From: Achatina immaculata
Lineage: Eukaryota; Mollusca; Gastropoda; Stylommatophora; Achatinidae
Direction of reading: 5' to 3'
Length of the DNA stretch: 64,000 nucleotides
Assembly (NCBI GenBank): GCA_009760885.1
Contig: CM019713.1
Coordinates: forward strand, 10,163,274 to 10,227,273
In this document: positions 56,461-64,000 of the stretch, piece by piece
Layout of the letters: every line of letters begins with the position of its first letter
Numbering within the stretch: position 1 is the first letter of the stretch
Position numbers and translations under genes: made by a program
Notes under the pieces: model-generated
Seen by the model: the letters and a program-made list of their open reading frames with translations, nothing else
Told to the model about the DNA's origin: nothing
Database searches by the model: none

Positions 56461-57729
56461 TGCACAGCATCAAACACTACGCTGCATAATCTAGATAAGG
56501 TTCAAAATCAGTCACTACGGATTATCACAGGTGCCATGATGTCCACACCAATAGTAGAAATGCAGAAAATAGTTGGTGTTCAACCGCTAAAGGAACGTAG
56601 AGACACAAAGGTCATGACCATGGGAGAAAAATTCCTTAGCTCTGTAAGCCATCCCCTGAAGGAAAGATTCAATAACTTGGCATTAGGACGGCTTAAAAGA
56701 AGCAGCTTCATTCATCAGGCCAAGCGTATGCGTAAGCTGATACCTGACCTTCCAAATGTAGTCGCTCCATTATCATCTGTACCAGAGCATACACCATGGA
56801 AAGAAGCAGATTATGCACCAATAACTATTCAGACTGAAGTGAAAGGTGTGCAGAATGGTGAGATGCAGAGCAGTCTTGTAAGATCAACAGCTACACTTAG
56901 TGTTCTAGATGACAAATATCCATGTGACACCTGGATACGTGTGTATACAGATGGATCTGCACATAATGCCATAAAGAATGGAGGGGCAGGAGCATATATT
57001 GAATATCCAAACAACACCATTGACAAAATTTCTATACCCACTTGAAAATATTGCAACAACTTTGATGCAGAAGTTAGGGCAATTATTGCTGCAGTTGAAA
57101 AACTATCAGACTCCAGAATTGATACATGTCCTGTAGTAATTCTCACAGATGCAAGATCAGTACTGGAAGCTCTTCAGTGCAACAAACTACCAGACCTTAA
57201 GGATGCCTTGTCAAATATTGGCTTACAACATGGAGTCACTTTGCAATGGATTCCCTCCCACTGTGGGATACCAGGCAATGAGAAAGCTGACCATCTGGCC
57301 AAAGAAGGCACTGAAATGGAGCAACCAGACATACCAATCACCTATAATCAGAAGAAAAGCATGATAAAACCCTACAGGAAGCCACAAACACCACCACATG
57401 ATGACTATCACATGCTAAACAGAAAGGAACAAGTCACCATCTTCCGTCTCCGAACAGGACACAGCCGACTCCGAAGTCATATGTATACAAAGTTTAAGGT
57501 TGGTACTACTAATCTATGTACATGTGCCCAGGTGCGCCAAACTGTGGAACATATCCTCCAGAACTGCGTCAACTACGAGACACTGAGAAATAATTACTGG
57601 CCCAGTGAAACCACTAAAGAAGATAAGCTCTACGGTTCCATACATGAATTACAAAAAACAGTGAAATTTATCCAAGAGACAGGACTGCAGATATAGACAG
57701 ACAATGCGAACGAAGAAGAAGAAGAAGAA
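56461..57729 (+). mobile_element. LINE-I2: RNase H-bearing non-LTR element, 5'-truncated, nearly intact frame
   Basis: One frame runs 56461-57696 (412 codons) with a single in-frame stop, tga at 57043-57045. It starts in the RT C-terminus (LDKVQNQSLRIITGAMMSTP). It then holds a type I RNase H: RVYTDGSAHNA (56938), NFDAEVRAIIAA (57058), ILTDARSVLEAL (57138) and IPSHCGIPGNEKADHLA (57250), i.e. the D-E-D-H-D set. The C-terminal finger-like C-x-C...H...C (NLCTCAQVRQTVEHILQNC) follows. The 3' end is gcgaacgaagaagaagaag. Flanked by gatttaatatt at 56450-56460 and 57730-57740 (11-bp duplication). The layout fits I/Nimbus-like LINEs known in snails. The one nonsense codon implies a young copy. Confidence 0.92.
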
Positions 57730-57730
57730 G

Positions 57731-57880
57731 ATTTAATATTATCTCCTCTCTCTCTCCTCTCTCATCTCTCTCCTCTATCTCCTCTCTCTCTCCGCTCTCT
57801 CTCTCTCTCTCTATTATATATATATATATATTTCCTCTCTCCTCCTCTCTATCTTCTCCCTCTCTCTCTCTCTCTTGGCG
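57731..57880. repeat. CT-rich array, right part, with TA run
   Basis: tctcctctctctctc units with (ta) at 57815-57832. Confidence 0.9.
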
Positions 57881-58204
57881 TAAGAATTATCACGATCTGT
57901 TACGTAGTTTATGTGTTGCGAACTTTTGAAAGGGTTCACGAATTTATGAACAACCCTGTACTAATTTGGTCCCAAAAAGCAAAGCACTGGATTTATATTA
58001 CACGGATGCGCTCAAATAAAAGGGACCACCTTGTGGAAATGAAACAGGATTACATGTGCTAGCGGATACATTGTTTGACTACGTGCACGTTCGCGCGGTC
58101 GACCAATCCGCGTGCAAGTTATTTTTATCACCGAGAATCGGGGTGGGGGGAGGCGAAGATTGTCCGTTTTGACAGAGACCCGTAGAAGGCAATGCTGCAA
58201 AGGG
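57881..58204. other. Unassigned sequence
   Basis: CpG-rich spot at 58080-58115 (cacgttcgcgcggtcgacca); nothing recognised. Confidence 0.35.
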
Positions 58205-58515
58205 TAAGCGAATCACAGCTGACCAAGACCCTGTCCGACGTCTTCGTTAGTAACCCTAGTGACAGGCTTAGCCTGACTAACGGGGCAGGGATCGCCATAG
58301 TCCCCATGGTGGTGGCGTCTGCTAAAGAAGTATTGTAAACCCACCCCCCCCTTCCTGCTCTTTATGAACACTTCGGGAATGAAATAACTGCCGTAACCCG
58401 CTCTCAAGCCGACTTGATGCTGTACTTCAACAACTTCAAGGCATCATCTGCAAAGAACATCAGAGCGCAGCACCAGGGAGATAGACGAAAAAGAAGAAGA
58501 AGAAGAAGATCATCA
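58205..58515 (+). mobile_element. SINE2 copy with GAA tail, near full length
   Basis: cacagctgaccaagaccctg, ccccatggtggtggcgtctg, catcatctgcaaagaacatc, then gaagaagaagaagaagatca at 58490-58513. Confidence 0.75.
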
Positions 58516-58544
58516 CGGAGAATCTTAAAGCCATAAACCATGAA

Positions 58545-58965
58545 AAGGACTGGGTGCCCGAGTAGTAAAGCGGCCATTGCACTAGTCTATCATGTCCAAG
58601 TTCGGTATTTCGAATCTGGTCGGAAGGGCCCTATTTACCCAGCTATAGGCATTGGTACCTGACTTCTTCTGGAATTGGGGAGGGGGAAGGAAAGGCGGCC
58701 AGACATGATGTTGACTACATCACCCTCTAGTGTGCTGACCACATCACCATCTAGTGTGCTGACCACATCACCATCTAGTGTGCTGACCACATCACCCTCT
58801 AGTGTGCTGACCACATCACCATCTAGTGAGCTGACCACATCACCCTCTAGTGTGCTGACCACATCACCCTCTAGTGTGCTGACAGCTCAAGGAAAATATG
58901 GGCACTAACTCCATATCCCCTACGTGCCATCATGAGGTAACAGGACTACCTGTACCTACCTTCAA
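58545..58965 (+). mobile_element. SINE1 copy with 24-bp internal array
   Basis: tRNA-like head: gtgcccgagtagtaaagcgg (A-box-like) and ggtatttcgaatctggtc (B-box-like). In the body the segment accacatcaccctctagtgt (24-bp unit with gctg) is repeated seven to eight times at 58710-58880. The 3' end is aaggaaaatatgggcactaa to ggactacctgtacct. Confidence 0.83.
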
Positions 58966-59329
58966 TGTTTGCGAAAAGAAAATCGTTATATCTAAACACA
59001 TTATAGGAAAATGAAAACTCTTTCCTGACTGAAGCTCCATACCAAAGACACGGCTACAAAATACGAAGATACTACACAACATTTTGAAAGTATTAAAATA
59101 ACCACGAGAAACGTCTCGCTCGAATGATTTAAAAAAAAAACTTCCTTGGTCTATCTGCAGATAACACAAGGCTCATGATGATGATGAGTAGGAAAAAATC
59201 TCAAGTCAAGCGAAGAATGTAAGAGAAGGTAAATATGATAAAGTATGAAATCTCACTGTTACTGATTTCTGTCTCAGACATAGACGGTCAGATGGTTTTT
59301 TTATAGCAGTGTTTTTATAAGCACAACAA
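58966..59329. other. Unassigned sequence
   Basis: gatgatgat at 59175-59187; nothing else. Confidence 0.35.
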
Positions 59330-59720
59330 GAGAGTTGAGATATAAGATATGTGTCATTAAGAGATGTGAGATATAAAGAGAATTGTCAATAAGACATGTG
59401 AGATATAAATATATGTCATTAAGAGTTGTGAGATATAAGAGATATGGCATTAAGAGACGTGAAATATAAGAGATATGTCATTAGGAGATGTGAGATATAA
59501 GAGATATGTCATTAAGACATATGAGATTTAAGAGACGTGAGATATAATAGATATAGCATTAAGAGACGTGAGATATATAGCATTAAGAGACGTGAGATAT
59601 AAGAGATATGTCATTAAGAGGCGTGAGATATAAGAGAGATGTCATTAAGAGACATGGGATATAAGAGATATGTCATTAAGAGATATGAGATTATAAGAGA
59701 TATGTCATTAAGTCATACGC
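59330..59720. repeat. Degenerate ~28-31-bp minisatellite
   Basis: About 13 copies with gagatataagagatatgtca and ttaagagacgt. Confidence 0.9.
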
Positions 59721-60291
59721 AGAATTTATCCAACTCTCTCTCTCTCTCTTCCAGTTATATGTTAATTTATCTCGTAAAACTGGAAAGCCCCCCCACCCCC
59801 CACCCCTCACCCAAAGGAAGGACACGTGTTCCTCTTCTCAAACTGTTATCGCCGTAATCTCGATAGCAAAAGCACTTGTGGCAGGTTGCTCAGAAAATCG
59901 CTGATGATTTCGTGCACCGTGACAGTCTGAGACAAACTTTTGTCCAAATCTTCCTCTGGATATGAAATAGTAACACTAGCGTTAGCGATGTGAATTAATC
60001 ACTCACTCGCCGACCAGCTGACCCAGTTTCGGATTTCCACTCATCACAGTGGTGGCCAAACTGTGGCTCGCCCAGCCCCGAGAATAAAAAAAAGGGTAGC
60101 AGGGTTAACGCTCTGGGAAGTGAGAGGAATGACGGTCGCTAGCTACGGAGTTCGTGCTGATGGTGGCACCAGTCGGCAGTTTCTGGCCAAATGCAGACTA
60201 GACAGCAGAGTCTGACCGTGTGCAATAACACTGGCTCACTACTCGTACCTTTAAGCAACATTAGTCTTTATTTAACGAAATATTACACTAT
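59721..60291. other. Upstream of the glycosyltransferase gene, unassigned
   Basis: CT run at 59735-59750, C-rich spot at 59787-59812. No gene or clear promoter recognised. Confidence 0.35.
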
Positions 60292-60299
60292 GTATAGAG

Positions 60300-60817
60300 C
60301 AGTGGTTCCCAACTTACAAAAGTCCGCGGACTCCTTGCTGTTTCAAAATCCAGGCCACGGACTCCCATATTTTGGAAAAGTTTCATATCTTTAAGGTTTC
60401 TATGGGCTTTAAATGCAAAAGAATTTTTTTTCAGAAAATATGGACAACCTTTAATGAGTAAACTCTACACTACACTAAAAAAAAACAAAACACACACACA
60501 ATACAGGCTTGGTGAATTTTCAAAATGACTGTAATGTAGTCAAATAAAAATAGGCAGCAATTAACATTCCTATTTGTTCTGACAAATGAACAGAACATGA
60601 AATGTGTGGCAGATAACCAACCTGAAAATGGTGAGAGAAATTATGCTTCTTTTTATTCCGAACAATCGCTTCCACGAGTGGTTCCACATCAGTTACTAAA
60701 CATTTCATTGTGAAAATTCAAAAAAAAAAAAAGGATCTTGAATTTTTGTAACGGACCCCCTACGGCAGAATCCAAGGACCCTCGGGGATCCGCAGACCAC
60801 CAGTTTGGGAACCACTG
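60300..60817. mobile_element. Non-autonomous hAT element (518 bp)
   Basis: Starts cagtggttcccaact and ends gtttgggaaccactg, forming inverted termini (cagtggttccca/tgggaaccactg). Exact 8-bp duplication gtatagag at 60292-60299 and 60818-60825, the hAT hallmark. Internal pairs such as gtccgcggactcc and ggatccgcagacc extend the inversion. No transposase coding. Confidence 0.92.
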
Positions 60818-60879
60818 GTATAGAGTATAATAATTCAAAAGCGTGACCAAATCATTTCCTTCTCTCCCCATCCTCCCCT

Positions 60880-60906
60880 CTCTCTCTCTCTCTCTTTTCC
60901 TATCAG
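60880..60906 (+). promoter_or_regulatory. Splice-acceptor-like site before the glycosyltransferase start
   Basis: A ct-rich tract ending ttttcctatcag at 60906, eight bases before the ATG exon context, suggests an unseen upstream noncoding exon. Confidence 0.45.
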
Positions 60907-60913
60907 AAAGGCA

Positions 60914-61025
60914 ATGTTTCCCAGGCTGCGACTGAAGGACAAAGTAAGCTGTGCTCTGTCGCTGTTAGGCGTAGCAACCACTCTTTTGTGTGTCTGGATG
61001 ACGAAGCAAGAATGGGAATACCATT
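60914..61025 (+). CDS. Glycosyltransferase exon 1 (signal anchor)
   Basis: 37 codons plus one base (phase 1); MFPRLRLKDK tail then hydrophobic segment. The split codon T|CA gives Ser38. Start is the first ATG in frame after the acceptor-like site. Confidence 0.82.
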
Positions 61026-64000
61026 GTAAGTTTGTTTTTTTTTTCCTTCCTCTGTGAGAAAAGAGGGGGGAGGGGAACGGGGTGACAACGAACATTATTT
61101 CATGGAATGTGCTGTACATAATATAGATTAAATGAGAAAAGATGTTCATTGAGAGAGTAATATCGAGATTTTTTAAAAATACTGAATGAAACCAAGTATT
61201 CAGAGAAGAGAAATATGTAACAACCGTGTTAAATAAAAACATGGACTGGAAATAGTAGTGTAAAGGGGAGAAAAAAGTGCTAAAATTTTAAAAAAACACC
61301 AGAAAATGGAAGTTGTATTTACAGCCTCGCTGTATAAAAACATGGACAGGAAATAGCAGCGTAGAATAGTTGAAACTGAATAAAAACATGGACTGGAGTG
61401 ATAGAACACTGAATAAAATCATGGACTGGAAAAATGGAGGACAAATGTCAGGATAAATAAAAGTACATAATCATTGGAAAAGTCGCGTAAAGTGTTTTTT
61501 TTTTTAAAATGTACAACAAATGCAAACGCAAGTAAGATAATTTCATCGAGTATTGTAACATATTTCGGAGTATAAAAGTTGCGTGAAGCACCGTCATCAT
61601 CCATTCATCGTTTCCAATGTCGGCTGTGACTATTTCGTAGATGTGCTTCAGACACAAACATCAGAAAATGCCTCATGCTGGCTGTGGAGTATGCGAAACA
61701 AGCATTGGGAACATAAGTAATTTCATTTGCCAACCAATACCAGTCCTCCGTAGCTAAATCGCTAAAGACGCACTTCAAAAAGTGCAGTGGCAACTGGAAG
61801 ATCATGGGTTCAATCCCGGGACCGGGGAAAAAAAAGCAACAACTCACAAGACCTCTGGGAGTCATGACCCTGAGGGGCCCCACCCCCCCCCCCCCAGAAT
61901 GTCAGGAATTTAAAGGGCCGAAACACTTGTCTGAGGGGGGGGGGGGTACTTCCTCTGATGATCTGAAGGAGTTGTGTTGTTGTTCCGCTCTCTACGGTAG
62001 AGAGTTTCCTGCATATGCATACATAATCTAAAGTGACAGCCACAACAGCATACAAGTTTACCTTGAGTTTTATAATCTGGTATTATTATTATTATTATTC
62101 ACTTGTAGCCATTCCTTGTCCGGCTTTTTAAACATGATGTAGAATCCAGTTCGTTTACAGCTGTCAACTTCTTTTTATTTTTTTCATTTGCTTGTAAATC
62201 TTCTTTGTATCCTGGCTTATCTGTAAAACAAAAATATTAAACAAAACAACAACAACAACAAAGAACAAAATAACAAACGTAAATTAATAACTTTCTTAGT
62301 TGAATTATTTGATTAAATCATTGTTGGCATAATGTTTGAATGAAGATAAAAATGTATTAAAACATCTTTAGCAACGATTGATGCTCTTGTCTCTCATAGC
62401 AAAGGTCCGGGGTTCGAATCCAGCCGGAGGCGCCCCAGTCACCCAGCGGTATAAATGGGTAACCATCTTGTTCTGGAGGTGGGGAAGGAAAGGCAGCCAG
62501 GCGTGACGCTGACCACACCACCCTCTAGCGTGCTGACAGGTCAAGGAAAATATGGACACTAACACTATATCCCTATGTCTTCTTTTGCGTTCGAGGTTGT
62601 TGGTCACACCAGATCCTGATCTCTGTTGACATGGCAAAGCCCGCAGTCCTCTCCAGATCCTGATAGGAGCCCCAGAGCTTTTGCTCAAGCTTGTGTCCCC
62701 TGGCTGTCTCACGCCTCAGGTCTGCATGGTTTGGGCACTCTTGGAGGATATGTTCTGAAGTCTGGACTCCACTACCGCACGGACACTCGTCTGTGTGAGA
62801 CATTTTGAGTCGATGTAGGTGGCTCAGTAGTCTGCAGTGGCATGTCCGTTGGCGAAAGAGGATGGTTTGCTGATGTCCTTGTAATTGGTGTATTTCATCT
62901 AGTTAGTTGTTGCATTTCGAAAAGTCGTTTCTTCCATTCAGATAAATCCCTATGTGCCTCTAAGGCATGACAGGGTTACCTTTACCTTAACAACGATTGA
63001 GCTGAAGCTTTCTTTTGTCCACTTCTGAGCGCTTTAAAAGGTAATAGATGATAATGTTTGGTAACGTACGCCTGATTGTCTGTTTCAGCAAGCGACTTGC
63101 ACATACCTCATCACTTACAGAGACATCTGAATGGAGACCAACAGCATAAATACTTGGTCGTCAATGCGCTTCTCGATGAAATGCGTGAGATTGTGGAAGG
63201 AGAAAATAACCAAAGTGAGCACTATAATTTCCAAGAAGAGAAGTCAGAGAGCGAAGAATATCCAGACTCCAAAGAGGATATTGAGCTCATTTATAAAACT
63301 CCAGGAAACAGTTCTCTAGACCCTTGCCCACTATACTCATTAGAGAAAATGATAGGGCGCTTAAGTGGGTATAAACAGGCAATTTCCTTGGATGATCTAG
63401 TCAAAGTTCACCCGGAAGTTGAAACGGGTGGAAGAGTTCGGCCAAGAAACTGCACAGCGGCTGAAAAGGTTGCTGTTATCATACCTTTCCGAAGCCGATT
63501 CGAGCATCTTTATATCATGCTTCATAATGTTATACCTTTGCTGCAGAGGCAGTTTGTCGACGCCAGATTCTTCGTGATTGAGCAAGCCATGTCCACGATG
63601 TTTAACAGAGCGTCTCTTTTTAATATCGGATTCCTGGAAGCCCTGAAGATAGACAAGTACGACTGTTTCATCTTTCACGATGTTGACTTAGTCCCCACGA
63701 ACGATATGAACCTCTACAGATGCGATGAAAATCCAGTGCACTTTGCAGCTGCTATGGACAAATACAAATATGAGCTGCCTTATAAACAATACTTTGGCGG
63801 CGTTGTTGGCTTCACGAAGCAGCAGTACTTGAAGATCAACGGTAACTCGAATCTGTACTTCGGCTGGGGAGGTGAAGATGATGATTTGTACGAGAGAACA
63901 GTCAATAAGGGCTTCGAAATCGCCCGTCCCTACCTCGATGTGGGCAGATATGACATGCTGCGACATGCACATGACGCGGGCAACGAGGACAACTGCCTCA
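60914..64000 (+). CDS. Beta-1,4-galactosyltransferase-like (GT7) gene, 3' end beyond the window
   Basis: Golgi type II enzyme expected to add a sugar from a UDP donor in beta-1,4 linkage to terminal GlcNAc. Exon 60914-61025 (112 nt, donor cat t|gtaagt) gives a short cytoplasmic tail and signal anchor at ~11-29 (VSCALSLLGVATTLLCVW). A 2,063-bp intron follows. Exon 63089 to at least 64000 (acceptor tgtttcag|ca) gives an acidic stem (~39-115) and the catalytic domain: VAVIIPFRSRFEHL (165), FNRASLFNIGFLEAL (209), the metal-binding FIFHDVDLVP (D235-D237), QYFGGVVGF (271), LYFGWGGEDDD (293) and MLRH (327). The sequence so far is 341 residues and open at the edge. Tyr272 at the donor-selectivity position suggests UDP-Gal rather than UDP-GalNAc use. 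Sequons at N78, N111 and N158. Donor use is inference. Confidence 0.92.
61026..61739. other. Glycosyltransferase intron, left part
   Basis: Loose repeats of aaaacatggactggaaatag at 61235-61440; otherwise unassigned. Confidence 0.5.
61740..61835 (+). mobile_element. tRNA-like SINE head
   Basis: cgtagctaaatcgctaaaga (A-box-like) and catgggttcaatcccgggac, a near-perfect B box. No full cloverleaf, so a SINE head rather than a tRNA gene. Confidence 0.55.
61836..62369. other. Intron, unassigned with C and G runs
   Basis: C run at 61882-61896, G run at 61937-61946, (ATT)n at 62083-62097, aac repeats at 62245-62262. Confidence 0.4.
62370..62987 (+). mobile_element. SINE1, near full length, split by a LINE insertion
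   Basis: 62370-62578: B box ggggttcgaatccagcc, body cagtcacccagcggtataaa and ggaaggaaaggcagccaggc. It resumes at 62956-62987 (gcctctaaggcatgacaggg ttacctttacc). Lies in the glycosyltransferase intron. Confidence 0.87.
62579..62945 (-). mobile_element. LINE-I2-related 3' fragment nested in SINE1
   Basis: Flanked by atccctatgt at 62569-62578 and 62946-62955 (exact 10-bp duplication). Minus strand encodes the C-terminal finger-like region DECPCGSGVQTSEHILQECP and LWGSYQDLERTAGF, as in 56461-57729, ending gaacgcaaaagaag. Confidence 0.88.
63089..64000 (+). CDS. Glycosyltransferase exon 2 (stem and catalytic domain), open at right edge
   Basis: 303 full codons in this exon after the split codon, no stop before 64000. 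Almost the whole GT7 catalytic domain is in one exon. C117, C230 and C249 align with human B4GALT1 C134, C247 and C266. The partner of C249 is Tyr325. Confidence 0.93.

Noticed and set aside
58675..58908. 77-codon ORF with LTTSPSSV repeats
   Set aside because: It translates the 24-bp array within SINE1.
63397..63972. Minus-strand ORFs opposite the galactosyltransferase
   Set aside because: Antisense shadows of a strongly conserved plus-strand catalytic domain.

Overview
The window reads as nuclear DNA of an animal, most likely a gastropod mollusc. The reasons are spliced genes, very dense short-period tandem repeats, many 5'-truncated non-LTR retrotransposons (LINEs), tRNA-derived SINEs, mariner and hAT DNA transposons, and a small heat-shock protein with two alpha-crystallin domains. 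No prokaryotic gene organisation is present. The species call is inference; no search was possible. LINE and SINE family letters and numbers used here are labels for this window only.

Only two host genes are well supported. A small heat-shock protein gene occupies 22981-29212 (+) in three exons, joining to 420 codons with two alpha-crystallin domains. A beta-1,4-galactosyltransferase-like gene (GT7 family) starts at 60914-61025 (+), continues at 63089 and runs off the right edge at 64000. A third, much weaker candidate (46560-47404, +) has a promoter-like motif, splice-like sites, a short ORF and a poly(A) signal. There is no evidence that these genes share a pathway.

Layout: 1-22800 is repeats (minisatellites with 23-39 bp units, LINE-A/B/C/D pieces, SINEs, a 1,945-bp tandem duplication at 12586-16475). 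22800-29240 is the heat-shock gene, whose introns hold minisatellites and LINE/SINE pieces. 29240-40000 is SINE and LINE relics with more minisatellites. 40012-41524 is a complete but decayed mariner. 41770-50500 is LINE-B/C/G, SINEs and the weak candidate gene. 50700-57740 is a transposon graveyard: hAT transposase remains, LINE-in-LINE insertions, a 1,416-bp tandem duplication, and a long RNase H-bearing LINE lying in a CT-rich array. 57740-64000 holds SINEs, a hAT miniature element and the glycosyltransferase gene.

The main theme is the interplay of transposons and tandem repeats. LINE 3' ends carry simple-repeat tails that account for several microsatellites, pieces of LINE, SINE and hAT sequence have expanded into minisatellites, and several nested insertions with target-site duplications allow relative dating.
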